The notes under the pieces were generated by a model. The model made no database searches. It saw only the letters and a list, made by a program, of their open reading frames with translations, and was not told where the DNA came from. From NCBI RefSeq assembly GCF_003206645.1, contig NZ_PZJP01000001.1:1-64000 (forward strand): DNA of 64,000 bases. Reading direction: 5' to 3'. The position numbers and the translations under genes were made by a program. The stretch's first letter is position 1. Each line of letters starts with the position of its first letter. Source of the stretch: Salinicola aestuarinus. Its GTDB lineage: Bacteria; Pseudomonadota; Gammaproteobacteria; Pseudomonadales; Halomonadaceae. Positions 27,519-37,660 of the stretch are shown one piece after another.

Positions 27519-29513
27519 ATGCCATCTCGTCGTCAGTTAGCCAACGCCATCCGCGCGCTCTCCATGGACGCCGTCCAGCAAGCCAACTCCGGCCATCCCG
27601 GCATGCCGATGGGCATGGCCGACATCGCCGAAGTGCTCTGGAACGACCATCTGAAGCACAACCCGGGCAACCCGGACTGGGAAGATCGCGACCGCTTTAT
27701 TCTCTCCAACGGCCACGGTTCGATGCTGCACTACTCGCTGCTGCATCTCACCGGCTACGACCTGCCACTGGAAGAGCTCAAGAACTTCCGCCAGGTCGGC
27801 TCGAAGACGCCCGGCCACCCCGAGCATGGTTTGACCCCCGGCATCGAGACCACCACCGGCCCGCTCGGCCAGGGTCTCGCCAACGGCGTCGGCATGGCGG
27901 TCGCCGAGCGCGCGCTCGCCGCCCAGTTCAACCGTGAGGGACACGAGATCGTCGATCACCGGGTCTGGGTCTTCGCGGGCGATGGCTGCCTGATGGAAGG
28001 CGTCAGCCACGAAGCGTCCTCGCTGGCGGGCACGCTCGGGCTCGGCAACCTCACCGTGTTCTATGACGACAACGGCATCTCCATCGACGGCGAGGTCGAG
28101 GGCTGGTTCACCGATGACACCGCCAAGCGTTTCGAAGCTTACGACTGGCACGTGGTACGCGACGTCGACGGCCACGACGCCGAACAGATTAGCCGCGCGA
28201 TCGAAGAAGCCAAGTCGGTGACCGACAAGCCCTCGCTGATTATGTGCAAGACCGTCATCGGCTTCGGTTCCCCCAACAAGGCAGGCAAGGAAGAGAGCCA
28301 CGGTGCCGCCCTGGGTGAAGACGAAGTCGCGGCGGCGCGCAAGGAGCTCGGCTGGGAGTCCCCCGCGTTCACGATCCCCGACGAGTACTACCAGGCGTGG
28401 AATGCCCATGAGCGCGGCCAGAAACTCGAGGCCGAGTATGACGCCAAGCTCGCCGCCTATGAGAAGGCCCACCCCGAACTCGCCCAGGAGCTGAAGCGTC
28501 GCTACAGCGGTGCACTACCGGAGAGCTTCGATGGTGATGCCCTGGTCAAGCGCGCCCAGGAGAAGTCCGAGAAGCTCGCCTCGCGCAAGGCGTCTCTCGC
28601 CGTGCTCAACGAACTCGGCCCGGATCTGCCGGAGCTGTTTGGCGGCAGCGCGGATCTCGCGCCTTCGAACCTGACGCTGTGGAAAGGCGCCAAGGCGATC
28701 AGCAAGGAGGACTTTGACGGCGACTATCTACACTACGGCGTGCGTGAGTTCGGCATGGGCGCCATTGCCAACGGCATCGCGACCCACGGCGGATTCATCC
28801 CCTACGACGCCACTTTCCTAGTGTTCATGGAATACATGCACAACGCCGTGCGCATGTCGGCGCTGTCGCACACCCGGATCATTCACGTCTACACGCACGA
28901 CTCCATCGGCGTGGGCGAGGACGGACCGACCCACCAGCCGATCGAGCAGCTTGCCGATCTGCGCAACCTGCCGGGGCTGGCGACCTGGCGCCCCTGCGAC
29001 GCCACCGAGACGGCGGCGGCCTGGGTCGAGGGCCTCAAGCGTGAGACCGGGCCGACCGCGCTGATCTTCTCGCGTCAGGATCTGCCGGCGCAGTCCCGCG
29101 ACGACGAGCAGCTCAAGCAGATTCGCCGCGGCGGCTACGTCCTCAAGGACGCCGAGGGCGGCAAGCCCGAGCTGATCCTGATCGCCACCGGCTCAGAAGT
29201 GGGTCTGGCAATGGACGCGGCAGCGGAACTCGAGGGCAAGGGCCGCAAGGTCCGTGTCGTTTCCATGCCCTGCACCACTGAGTTCGATCAGCAGGACGCC
29301 GGCTACCGCGAATCCGTGCTGCCGAGCAGCGTGCGCCAGCGGCTGGCGATCGAAGCCGCGATCCCCTCGACCTGGTACAAGTACGTGGGCCTTGACGGCG
29401 ACGTCATGGGCATGACCACCTACGGCGAGTCCGGCAAGGGTGGCGATCTGTTCAAGCACTTCGGCTTTACCGTCGATAACGTTGTCGAGCGCGCCGAGAA
29501 GCTGCTGGGCTGA
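27519..29513 (+). CDS. tkt: Transketolase
   Basis: ThDP-dependent transfer of two-carbon ketol units in the pentose phosphate pathway. 664 residues, the usual bacterial length. Visible are [12 protein letters not shown] at residues 24-35, the ThDP/Mg motif [13 protein letters not shown] with the downstream NDNGI-equivalent [11 protein letters not shown], and [26 protein letters not shown] is 12 nt before the ATG. A TATACT at 27373-27378 may be its -10. A strong terminator follows. Its neighbourhood with epd, pgk and fba resembles the glycolysis/pentose cluster of other gammaproteobacteria. Confidence 0.97.
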   Translation: MPSRRQLANAIRALSMDAVQQANSGHPGMPMGMADIAEVLWNDHLKHNPGNPDWEDRDRFILSNGHGSMLHYSLLHLTGYDLPLEELKNFRQVGSKTPGHPEHGLTPGIETTTGPLGQGLANGVGMAVAERALAAQFNREGHEIVDHRVWVFAGDGCLMEGVSHEASSLAGTLGLGNLTVFYDDNGISIDGEVEGWFTDDTAKRFEAYDWHVVRDVDGHDAEQISRAIEEAKSVTDKPSLIMCKTVIGFGSPNKAGKEESHGAALGEDEVAAARKELGWESPAFTIPDEYYQAWNAHERGQKLEAEYDAKLAAYEKAHPELAQELKRRYSGALPESFDGDALVKRAQEKSEKLASRKASLAVLNELGPDLPELFGGSADLAPSNLTLWKGAKAISKEDFDGDYLHYGVREFGMGAIANGIATHGGFIPYDATFLVFMEYMHNAVRMSALSHTRIIHVYTHDSIGVGEDGPTHQPIEQLADLRNLPGLATWRPCDATETAAAWVEGLKRETGPTALIFSRQDLPAQSRDDEQLKQIRRGGYVLKDAEGGKPELILIATGSEVGLAMDAAAELEGKGRKVRVVSMPCTTEFDQQDAGYRESVLPSSVRQRLAIEAAIPSTWYKYVGLDGDVMGMTTYGESGKGGDLFKHFGFTVDNVVERAEKLLG

Positions 29514-29541
29514 TCCCCGCTGGGGCTTTCGCGCTGAACCT

Positions 29542-29573
29542 AACGCCCGGCTTCCTGCCGGGCGTTTTGCGTT
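29542..29573 (+). terminator. Intrinsic terminator after tkt
   Basis: AACGCCCGGC (29542-29551) and GCCGGGCGTT (29557-29566) form a 10-bp stem with a 5-nt loop, followed by TTGCGTTT. It lies 29 bp after the transketolase stop. Confidence 0.85.
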
Positions 29574-29647
29574 TCGTGCCTGCCCCGCATCGCGACCGTT
29601 CTTGGAAAGCTAGTTTCTCACTGCCAGCGACCGTAAACTGGCCAGGT

Positions 29648-29670
29648 GTCGCCAGATTCGATCTGGCGAC
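29648..29670 (+). other. 10-bp hairpin just upstream of the FMN riboswitch
   Basis: GTCGCCAGAT (29648-29657) pairs perfectly with ATCTGGCGAC (29661-29670) over a TCG loop, ending 3 nt before the first riboswitch helix. It has no U-tract, so it is not a terminator. It could protect the leader's 5' end or stack on the aptamer. Confidence 0.6.
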
Positions 29671-29673
29671 GCG

Positions 29674-29864
29674 TTCTCAGGGCGGGGTGAAAGTCCCCAC
29701 CGGCGGTGATGACGCGAGACTTTCGGAAGGATATCCGGGCCTGGCTCGAGATGACGACCTGGATGATCGCGTTGAAGCCCGCGAGCGCTCGAGGCCACAG
29801 GCCACGAGGTCAGCAGATTCGGTGTGACTCCGAAGCCGACGGTTAAAGTCCGGATGAAAGAGAA
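29674..29864 (+). promoter_or_regulatory. FMN riboswitch (RFN element)
   Basis: The conserved RFN core is clear: AGGGCGGGGTGAAAGTCCCC with ACCGGCGGT at 29679-29707, and the 3' part GTCAGCAGATTCGGTG, CCGAAGCCGACGGTTAAAG and TCCGGATGAAAGAGA to 29863. The P1 helix pairs TTCTC (29674-29678) with GAGAA (29860-29864). It precedes the lumazine synthase gene by about 150 nt, so FMN is expected to repress that gene. I see no U-tract terminator in the expression platform, so control of translation is more likely. Confidence 0.95.
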
Positions 29865-30012
29865 CGGTTTTCTCAGCCAGCGACGACGCGGCCAGTCGCC
29901 GAGCACACTCGCGAGTCAGCGGGCTCGACGACGCCCTATCCCGCCCCGCCGAGCGGACCGAAGCCCTGATTCTGGTTCCCGTGACGACTGTCACCGACTC
30001 AAGGAAACGACC

Positions 30013-30510
30013 ATGAATCAGCCCAGTCCCCTAACGCTATCCGCATCGCCCCGCGGCGCGCGTATTGCCTTCATCCGCGCCGACTGGCACGGCGATATCG
30101 TCGAAAATTGCCACGCGAGCTTTCTCGCCACCCTCGCCGAGCACGGTTTTCCCACCGATCAGGTCGAGACGTTCACTGTCCCGGGCGTGTTCGAAATCCC
30201 GCTGCAGGCGAAGCTGCTGGCGAAAAGCGGGCGCTATGGCGCCATCGTCGCGTCGGGTTTTATCGTCGACGGTGGTATCTACCGCCACGACTTCGTCTCC
30301 ACTGCCGTCATCGATGCCATGATGGCGCTGCAGATGGAGCAGGAAGTGCCGGTCATTTCCGCCGTACTGACACCGCATCACTTCCACGAGCACGACGCCC
30401 ACCTGCAGTTCTTCCGTGACCATTTCCTCAGCAAGGGCCGCGAAGCCGGCGAGGCGTGTCTGAAGACGCTGGAAAACCTGGCTCAGGTGCGCAAGCTCAG
30501 CGCGGATTGA
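30013..30510 (+). CDS. ribH2: Type II 6,7-dimethyl-8-ribityllumazine synthase (RibH2-like)
   Basis: Penultimate enzyme of riboflavin synthesis, joining the pyrimidinedione with dihydroxybutanone phosphate. The 165-residue sequence resembles the type II (decameric, Brucella RibH2) branch: IAFIRADWHGDIV at the N-terminus, TVPGVFEIPLQAK, GFIVDGGIYRHDFV with the active-site His, and LTPHHFHEHDAH. AAGGAA is 7 nt before the ATG. It stands alone behind an FMN riboswitch, so it is probably a second lumazine synthase besides one in the rib operon elsewhere. The type II assignment rests on recall of family patterns. Confidence 0.88.
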   Translation: MNQPSPLTLSASPRGARIAFIRADWHGDIVENCHASFLATLAEHGFPTDQVETFTVPGVFEIPLQAKLLAKSGRYGAIVASGFIVDGGIYRHDFVSTAVIDAMMALQMEQEVPVISAVLTPHHFHEHDAHLQFFRDHFLSKGREAGEACLKTLENLAQVRKLSAD

Positions 30511-30552
30511 GCGACACCGCGCTGGACGTTGTGTCACGAGTGGACAAAGAGA

Positions 30553-30585
30553 AGCCCCCGCCATCGATGATGGCGGGGGCTTTTT
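30553..30585. terminator. Intrinsic terminator after ribH2, possibly bidirectional
   Basis: AGCCCCCGCCATC and GATGGCGGGGGCT form a 13-bp stem with a 3-nt loop, followed on the plus strand by TTTTCC. On the minus strand the tail is TCTCTTTG, so it may also end the tctCBA transcript, whose stop is 120 bp away. Confidence 0.85.
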
Positions 30586-30701
30586 CCTATCGGACGCCGG
30601 GTGTCAGCGACGTCCTGCAGCCAGGGTGCGGAGCCATGGCCAAACCGGCTGTGGACAAGATAAGCCGGATTGCGCTTTCGCCTTAGCGCCTCTCGGCTTG
30701 C

Positions 30702-32204
30702 CTAGCTCTGCATACTGGCATGGCGGCGATTTCGAATATTGACGTAGATCGCGAAGGCCAGCGACATGGCGATCAGCACCCAAAGCATCATCGCAATCGG
30801 GCTCTTGGTGAAGAAGATCGAGAAGTTGCCGTAGGACTCGAGACTCTTCACGAAGTAGATCTCTGCCGACTTGCCGAGGATGAAGCCGATAATCAGCGGC
30901 ACCGTTTCCAGTCCGATCTTGTGGGCGACCCAGCCGAAAATCCCGAACAGCAACAGCGTCCACACGTCGAACATGATGCCGTAGTTGATCGCGTAAGCCC
31001 CCACCACACACATCATGATGATCAGCGGGTAAAGAATGTACTTGGGTACCTCGATCACCTTGGCGATGGGCTTGATCGCCAGGTACATGATGGCAAACAT
31101 CAGCAGGTTGGCGGCCAGCAGACCGATGATGATGAGATACCAGGTATCCATGTTGTTGCCGATGAACAGCGGCCCGACCTGGATCCCCTGCAGGGTGAAG
31201 GCACCGATCAAAATCGCGGTAGTCGAATCCCCCGGTATCCCCAGCGATAGCAGCGGCACCAGCGCACCGCCGGTCAGTGCATTGTTGGAGGCTTCTGAAG
31301 AAACGATACCCTGCGGCGCGCCCTTGCCCATCTGGGAGGAGTCCCGCGAGAAATTCTTCTCCTGGCTGTAAGCCAGCACCGAGGCTGCGCTACCGCCGAC
31401 ACCGGGCAGCATGCCCACAAAGGTGCCGATGCTCGACGAGCGCACCAGATTGATGAACTGACCCTTGAAGACGGTGAAGGAGAACTTCTTGCCGTTCTTT
31501 AGTGAGATACGGCCCTGGTTCGAGTCATTCTTGAAGCTCTTTTCCGCGTCCAGCAACACCGTCGTCAGACCGAAGATCCCGATCAGTACCGGCAGCAGTG
31601 AGAAGCCATCGATCAGGTAGTACTCCATCCAGTCGAACATCAGGCGTGTTTCGCCGTTGCCGCCATCCATGATCGAGTAGGTGCCGATCAGGCTCAACCA
31701 GACGCCGAGCACGCCGCTGAAGATCCCCATCAACAGGTTGGAACAGAGCGAGGCGATGACCGTCAGCGCCAGCAGGATGATCAGGAATTTCTCGACGTTG
31801 GAGAACTTGATCGCGAAGTCGGCGAGGATCGGCGCAAAGAAAAACAGCACCGCGGCACTGAAGAGACCGCCGAAGATCGATGCAACGATACCGGTCTTTA
31901 GCGCGCGCTCGCCCTCGCCGCGCTGTGCCATGGGATAGCCGTCGAACGTGGTGGTAATCGACGACGGCGTCCCGGGAATGTTGAGCAGAACCGCCGGTAC
32001 CATGCCGCCGGAAATCCCCCCGACGTAAAGACCCAGCAGAAGTGCAACGCCGTTCTCGAGACCGAAGGCATAGGTCAGCGGCAGACACACCGCCACCGCC
32101 ATGGTAGCCGTCATGCCAGGGATCGCGCCGAAGATGATGCCAACCAGCGTACCGGCGGCGATCAGGCCGAAAAACATCGGCGTGAGGTGAGACAGAATGT
32201 CCAT
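30702..32204 (-). CDS. tctA: Tripartite tricarboxylate transporter, large permease TctA
   Basis: Large membrane subunit of a TTT transporter, 500 residues with about 11-12 hydrophobic segments. The TctA signatures are FGAIPGMTATMAVAVCLPLTY near residues 25-45, GGISGGMVPAVLLNIPGTPSS near 63 and GIPGDSTTAILIGA near 330. It follows tctB by 18 bp, with CGGAGA before the ATG. It imports carboxylates using a receptor (TctC) and a proton or sodium gradient. The substrate could be citrate or another carboxylate and cannot be fixed from sequence. Confidence 0.94.
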   Translation of the reverse strand: MDILSHLTPMFFGLIAAGTLVGIIFGAIPGMTATMAVAVCLPLTYAFGLENGVALLLGLYVGGISGGMVPAVLLNIPGTPSSITTTFDGYPMAQRGEGERALKTGIVASIFGGLFSAAVLFFFAPILADFAIKFSNVEKFLIILLALTVIASLCSNLLMGIFSGVLGVWLSLIGTYSIMDGGNGETRLMFDWMEYYLIDGFSLLPVLIGIFGLTTVLLDAEKSFKNDSNQGRISLKNGKKFSFTVFKGQFINLVRSSSIGTFVGMLPGVGGSAASVLAYSQEKNFSRDSSQMGKGAPQGIVSSEASNNALTGGALVPLLSLGIPGDSTTAILIGAFTLQGIQVGPLFIGNNMDTWYLIIIGLLAANLLMFAIMYLAIKPIAKVIEVPKYILYPLIIMMCVVGAYAINYGIMFDVWTLLLFGIFGWVAHKIGLETVPLIIGFILGKSAEIYFVKSLESYGNFSIFFTKSPIAMMLWVLIAMSLAFAIYVNIRNRRHASMQS

Positions 32205-32222
32205 CGTGTACGTCTCCGAAGA

Positions 32223-32666
32223 TCAGGGCAACGTGATGCGAAACAGTTGCGCCAGCACGTACCATGCAAGCGTCGGCGCGATCAGCGCGTTCAGAACGAC
32301 GATCAGCAGCAGTCGTCGCGAGAAGTGATCGATATAGAGCAGCGACAGGGCCAGCACGAAGACGATCGAACAGATCAGAAAGCTGTAGCCGGTGTTGGGA
32401 AAGACATCGCTGAGCTCGCCCATCATGTAGAAATAGATCGTGGTCAACACGATCGTGCCGAAGAAGCGCTTGCGATCGAACTCGCCGCTGCGGCCGGCCA
32501 GAACCCGCCCGGCGTTCTTGATGCCGGGCACCACATGGCGATAGCGCGTAAGCAGGATCACGCCCAGCAGGACCACCAGAATCCAGGTCACGATGCGCGG
32601 AAAAAAGAGATTCGACTGTCCGAAGTCAATGCTGACATCGAACAGAGATAACCAGTGGCTTTCCAT
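32223..32666 (-). CDS. tctB: Tripartite tricarboxylate transporter, small permease TctB
   Basis: Small membrane subunit of the TTT transporter: 147 residues with four hydrophobic segments (around residues 22-40, 75-92, 98-112 and 120-140). Poorly conserved family; the assignment rests on topology, size and position between tctC and tctA. AGGAGA is 8 nt before the ATG at 32666. Confidence 0.88.
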   Translation of the reverse strand: MESHWLSLFDVSIDFGQSNLFFPRIVTWILVVLLGVILLTRYRHVVPGIKNAGRVLAGRSGEFDRKRFFGTIVLTTIYFYMMGELSDVFPNTGYSFLICSIVFVLALSLLYIDHFSRRLLLIVVLNALIAPTLAWYVLAQLFRITLP

Positions 32667-32751
32667 GGAAAGCGTCTCCTACGTCGACACCTCGTCGACA
32701 GCAGCAGGGAAAGAAGGGGCGTCGGCCGGTAGGTAGCCGACGCCGAACGGA

Positions 32752-33804
32752 TCAACCCTGAAGGTTGTCGATGATGGCTTCGTACTCGTCGTTTTTCTGC
32801 TTGATCGACTCGACGGCCTCGGCGGCAGGCTTGAAGTCAGGCACGAAGAACGCGCGCTTGAGCTGCTCGTTGACTTCGCCTTCCTCAAAGACTTCGGACA
32901 GCGCGGTGTCGATGCAGTCGACGGCGGCCTGATCCATGTCCTTGTTGTAGAGGAAGAAGAACTCTTTATCGAAGGTGAAGCTGTCGTCGCTGTCAGCGCT
33001 CATCGGCATGTTGACGCCGGCGTACTGCGTCAGCTGTTCGCGAGTCGTGTCACCCATGCCTTCTTCGTTGGTCTGGGCGATGGTCTCTTCCGGCGAGGTC
33101 AGCCAGATGAAACGCATGGATTTCTGATCGTCTTCGGGCAGGTTGGTGTACTGCTCGTTGGCCTGTACCGATCCGTTGATCACATCCACCGCGCCGTCGA
33201 ACAACAGCTGGTTCTTGTCGGCCTGCGAACCGGTGTTGACTGCGACGATGTTGCCTTCCTGACCCGGATGCTCGAGGCGAACCGCGTTCTTGAGCGCGGA
33301 GAAGCCCAGCTCGGAGACGCCGCCCGGCTGAATCGCCACGCGAATCCGCTCACCGTTGCCGGCGGCTTCGATGATGTCGTCCATCGTCTGATAGTCAGAG
33401 CCCTTGGGCACCAGGTAGGCATTGCCCGGGTTGATGGCGAAGGTGGGGCCGACGGTATAGTTCTCGAAGATATCGGGATAACCGTTCACGCCGTAGAGGT
33501 TGCCGAGGTAGCTGCCATCGTGGAAGACCATGATGGTGTTACCGCGACGGTCGCGCTCGAGCGCGCGGAAGGCGCCCATGACGCCCACGGCATCGACCTT
33601 GGCGTTGATGTCGAGGTGGTCGGCGAGCTGGTCGACGACGATGCTGGATGCCTGATAGGTGTCGCCGCCGGTCGAGGTCGAACCGATGACCACTCGCAGA
33701 TTGCTCGGCAGCGGGCAGTCGTCCTGCGCTTGAGCGGTCGCGGTCACGCCGAGTGCGGCAGTGGTCAGAGCAACGACGCAGGCCTTGCTGAAAATCGTAG
33801 TCAT
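32752..33804 (-). CDS. tctC: Tripartite tricarboxylate transporter, periplasmic receptor TctC
   Basis: Periplasmic substrate-binding protein of the Bug/TctC type, 350 residues with a Sec signal ending AQAQ at about residue 26. The mature part shows the two-lobe pattern, VVIGSTSTGGDTYQASSIVV at the pocket and IQPGGVSELGFSALKNAV later. The longer frame to 33927 is rejected; the ATG at 33804 has AAGGAAG upstream and starts the signal peptide. First gene of tctCBA, 85 bp before tctB. The usual Bug pocket sequence is diverged, so the ligand may be unusual. Confidence 0.9.
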   Translation of the reverse strand: MTTIFSKACVVALTTAALGVTATAQAQDDCPLPSNLRVVIGSTSTGGDTYQASSIVVDQLADHLDINAKVDAVGVMGAFRALERDRRGNTIMVFHDGSYLGNLYGVNGYPDIFENYTVGPTFAINPGNAYLVPKGSDYQTMDDIIEAAGNGERIRVAIQPGGVSELGFSALKNAVRLEHPGQEGNIVAVNTGSQADKNQLLFDGAVDVINGSVQANEQYTNLPEDDQKSMRFIWLTSPEETIAQTNEEGMGDTTREQLTQYAGVNMPMSADSDDSFTFDKEFFFLYNKDMDQAAVDCIDTALSEVFEEGEVNEQLKRAFFVPDFKPAAEAVESIKQKNDEYEAIIDNLQG

Positions 33805-34072
33805 GATACGTCTTCCTTCACCGTGGTCTCGCTTCAGTGCGCAGACGGCCGCATCGAAGCGAATTGGAATGATAGCGTTATCATCAGTCTCGTCAGCGAA
33901 GGTAATGAAGGCGACTTTGTCAGACAATTCAACTTAGGTCTGCAGACTAAAGTCTTACAACAAAAAAAGGACGCCAGGCAGACACCTAGCGGTAATCATC
34001 GGCAGAACGGCGGGAAGATCAAGGGCAAAAAATTGAAGTTGATGAGAATCGGTGCCGCGGACACCGGGCGGG
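33805..34072. other. tctC upstream region
   Basis: Intergenic stretch between the tctC start and the aldolase terminator. It is relatively AT-rich near 33930-33970 and contains the palindromic cluster described separately. No gene is seen. A promoter for tctC is expected here, but I could not pick a convincing -35/-10 pair. Confidence 0.4.
33938..33955. promoter_or_regulatory. Overlapping palindromes with shared 12-mer upstream of tctC
   Basis: GTCTGCAGAC (33938-33947) is a perfect 10-bp palindrome and overlaps AGACTAAAGTCT (33944-33955), giving three GTCT/AGAC half-sites. The 12-mer is identical to that at 23139-23150 upstream of the TAXI receptor. The distance to the tctC start is 140-151 bp. 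Confidence 0.45.
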
Positions 34073-34100
34073 CAAAAAAAGAGCCCGCTGTCGCGGGCTC
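34073..34100 (-). terminator. Intrinsic terminator after class I aldolase
   Basis: GAGCCCGC / GCGGGCTC (34081-34088, 34093-34100) with a 4-nt loop; on the minus strand seven T follow the stem. A textbook terminator 48 bp after the aldolase stop. Confidence 0.9.
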
Positions 34101-34147
34101 TCGGATCGACTCGACGCCACTTGTCGTCGACCTGCCTGACATCACCC

Positions 34148-35200
<1,053 letters not shown>

Positions 35201-35256
35201 GATGCGGTTCCTCTCTTCTCAAGATGGCGAGTCCGCGCGAGATAGCGTGCTCGTGC

Positions 35257-35273
35257 GAACGTCCTGTACGTTC
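35257..35273. promoter_or_regulatory. 17-bp inverted repeat upstream of the aldolase gene
   Basis: GAACGT-CCTGT-ACGTTC is a perfect 6-bp inverted repeat with a 5-nt centre, 57-73 bp before the aldolase ATG. The position suits an operator or activator site near the promoter. The regulator is unknown. Confidence 0.4.
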
Positions 35274-35703
35274 TGATGACGTCTTGCGCGCCACTGACGG
35301 ATCAAAGTGTGCGCGACTGAATGTTCACGTCTCGAGACGCGTCATCGCGCAGTCTCGAAAAAGGTCGTGAGGGGCCGCCCACGCCGCCCGAAGCCTCAGG
35401 TGACGCTGGGCACGCCGACAATCGACGGGTGCCGAGGCAGGGTTCGACCGAGACCTGCCGTTGCCGTTCCACGCCCTGGCGTGCGACGGCGCCGCCCAAG
35501 AATAAGCGACATTGCGCCGCAGTTCACCCACTCCCGGCGCGACGTTACGTCATCGCAACACAGCGTCCGGATCGGAAAGCCTGCCACGAATCGGCAGTGG
35601 GATACGGTTGAAAATCGTCAGCGAAAGGTGTCCATCCTGCGTGGCGACCCTGACCCGCTCGGCTTTGTTAAGATGCAGGACTCGTCATTTCAAGGGGTGA
35701 CTC
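35274..35703. other. Gene-free region between fbaB and lrgA
   Basis: About 430 bp between divergent genes. Short open frames occur but have Arg/Pro-rich shadow composition and no ribosome site. It should contain the lrgA promoter; TAAGAT at 35669-35674 is a possible -10 without a matching -35. I see nothing else in it. Confidence 0.4.
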
Positions 35704-36072
35704 ATGCAGGTGCTGCGCGGTTTTCTCTGGCTGCTGGTCGGCCTGCTGTTCGGCCAGAGCGTAGTGCCATGGCTTCCGGTCGCCCTCCCCGCGGGCGTGG
35801 TGGGGATGCTCGCGCTCACCCTCGTCTTCTTGCTGCGTGGCGGTATCGACGCCGACATCGCCGCCGTCAGCCAGCCGCTGATCGGCATGCTGGCGCTCCT
35901 CATCATGCCGGGGGTCGTCGAGATCTTCTTCGTGGCCGGCCGCTTCGCCGATCAGGCCGCAGCAATCCTCGTCGCCCTGCTCGTCGGGACGCTGGCGAGC
36001 GTCGCCTCCACCCTGTGGCTGCTCAAGCGCTGCCTGCCCGCCACCGAGGCCGACACGAGTACGGCGCCATGA
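35704..36072 (+). CDS. CidA/LrgA family membrane protein
   Basis: A 122-residue inner-membrane protein with four hydrophobic segments, of the LrgA/CidA (holin-like) family. Characteristic residues include the PLPAGVVGML-like stretch LPAGVVGMLAL near 30 and LIMPGVVEIF near 65. It overlaps the next gene by ATGA. In Gram-positive bacteria LrgA acts with LrgB in murein hydrolase control or pyruvate transport; in proteobacteria glycolate/pyruvate export or uptake has been proposed. Confidence 0.87.
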   Translation: MQVLRGFLWLLVGLLFGQSVVPWLPVALPAGVVGMLALTLVFLLRGGIDADIAAVSQPLIGMLALLIMPGVVEIFFVAGRFADQAAAILVALLVGTLASVASTLWLLKRCLPATEADTSTAP

Positions 36073-36797
36073 ACGACGCCGTGATCACCCTCACCGAGCT
36101 GCTCACGCGCTGGTTCGACACGCCGATCGCGGCGATCGCGCTGACTCTTGCCGCCTATTTTCTCGGCATGCAGGTGTTCAAACTGCTGGGCCGCCCCAAC
36201 TGGTGTCCGGCGATGCTGATCGCTGCGCTGCTCATCGCCGCCGTGATCGCCTTGCTGCCCGTGGGAATCGACGACTACCAGCGCGGCGCGGCCTGGCTGA
36301 TGCTGCTGCTCGGGCCGGCGACAGTGGCCCTCGCCGTGCCGCTCTATCAGCAGCTGGGCCAGATCCGTGCGCTGTGGAAGCCAATCGTGATGACGCTGCC
36401 GCTGTCCGCCACGCTGGCGTCCCTCTATGCGGTGCTGATCGCCTGGGCGATGGGCGCGCCTCCCGAAGTACTCGCCTCGCTGGCGCCGAAGTCGGTCACG
36501 TCGCCGATCGCGCTTAGCCTGACCGAAGAGCTCGGCGGCTCGACGGCCTTGCTGATGGGCGCACTGATGCTGACCGGTCTCACCGCGATCTTCGCCGTCG
36601 AGTGGCTATGCCGGTTGATGGCGATTCGCGATCACCGCCTGATCGGTCTGGCGCTGGGCATCAACGGCCACGCGCTGGGGACCGTGCGCGCCTTCGAGAT
36701 CAGCCACCAGGCCGGCGCCTTCGCCTCTCTGGGGCTGAGTCTCACCGGGGTATTCACCGCCATCGTGCTGCCGGTGGCGTGGCATCTGCTGTTCTAG
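36069..36797 (+). CDS. LrgB family membrane protein
   Basis: A 242-residue polytopic protein with about seven hydrophobic segments, the usual LrgB partner of LrgA. Family motifs are VALAVPLYQQLGQI, the LAPKSVTSPIAL signature near residue 140 and GINGHALGTVRAFE near 195. It starts within the ATGA overlap with lrgA. The pair is probably one transport system for pyruvate, glycolate or similar small acids, by analogy only. Confidence 0.9.
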   Translation: MNDAVITLTELLTRWFDTPIAAIALTLAAYFLGMQVFKLLGRPNWCPAMLIAALLIAAVIALLPVGIDDYQRGAAWLMLLLGPATVALAVPLYQQLGQIRALWKPIVMTLPLSATLASLYAVLIAWAMGAPPEVLASLAPKSVTSPIALSLTEELGGSTALLMGALMLTGLTAIFAVEWLCRLMAIRDHRLIGLALGINGHALGTVRAFEISHQAGAFASLGLSLTGVFTAIVLPVAWHLLF

Positions 36798-36883
36798 ACC
36801 GCCCTCGCCTCCCGATGTCATGCACTACGCTGAAGGCTGATCCGACGGAAGATTCCGATTTTCGATGGCCAGGAGGCCGCTAC

Positions 36884-37645
36884 ATGACGATTGCCAGCGA
36901 CAGCGGACAGGGCAGGCCCACTCTGGTACTGATGCATTTTTTCGGCAGTTCCCACCATGAGTGGCAAGAAGTGATCGACGATCTCGAACCTGACATCCGT
37001 GTCGTCACGCTGGACATGCCGGGGTTTGGCGCTGCCAGTGACGTGCCGGGGTTCGACGGCGTGTCGATGACCCGCCACGTCATCACGCACATCGAAGCCG
37101 CGGGGCTTACCGACGTGGTGCTGGTAGGCCACTCCTTTTCCGGCCGCATCGCCATGACCGTCGCCGCCGAACAGCCGGACTGGCTGCGGGCACTGGTACT
37201 GATCGCTCCCTCGCCGCCCGGGCCCCAGCCGGTGAGCGACGAGGAGCAGCGCTTTCAGCTCGATTTCGACTTCAGCGAGGCCCAGGCCAGGGAATTCATC
37301 GACGGCGCCTGCCGCGTAGCGCTCGATCCAGCGCGCCACCGGCAGGCCGTCGAGGATGCAGTCAACGCCAACCCGTCGGCGTGGCGCGCCTGGCCCAGCG
37401 AGACCTACGCCGAGGACTGGCGCGAACGCGTGGGCCAGCTGAGTCTCCCGAGCTGGGTACTGGTCGGGGACGGTGATCCGTCGCTGCCACCCTCGGTGCA
37501 GCGCGAGTCCGTCATGCCACACCTGAGCAACGGCTCTCTCGAGATCTACCCCGGTTACGGCCATCTGCTGCCGATGGAGATGCCGGAAACCCTGGCCGAG
37601 CGCCTCAACGCCATCGCCGCCCAGGCCGCTTCCGGCCGCGTCTGA
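36884..37645 (+). CDS. Alpha/beta-fold hydrolase
   Basis: A 253-residue serine hydrolase. The oxyanion segment is HFFGSS near residue 18, the nucleophile elbow LVGHSFSG near residue 80, the acid is in GDGDPS and the catalytic His in YGHLLPMEMPE near the C-terminus. AGGAGG lies 7 nt before the ATG at 36884, which I prefer to the ATG at 36815 that has no ribosome site. The substrate is unknown. Convergent with the aconitase-X-like gene, with a CGCCGGCG inverted repeat between them. Confidence 0.87.
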   Translation: MTIASDSGQGRPTLVLMHFFGSSHHEWQEVIDDLEPDIRVVTLDMPGFGAASDVPGFDGVSMTRHVITHIEAAGLTDVVLVGHSFSGRIAMTVAAEQPDWLRALVLIAPSPPGPQPVSDEEQRFQLDFDFSEAQAREFIDGACRVALDPARHRQAVEDAVNANPSAWRAWPSETYAEDWRERVGQLSLPSWVLVGDGDPSLPPSVQRESVMPHLSNGSLEIYPGYGHLLPMEMPETLAERLNAIAAQAASGRV

Positions 37646-37660
37646 CCCGGCGCCGGCGAC

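Noticed and set aside
35257-35273. LexA/SOS box before fbaB
   Set aside because: GAAC-N9-GTTC does not fit the gammaproteobacterial CTGT-N8-ACAG box or the GAAC-N4-GTTC form.
35274-35703. Small genes between fbaB and lrgA
   Set aside because: The frames have no ribosome sites and show shadow composition; nothing recognisable was found.
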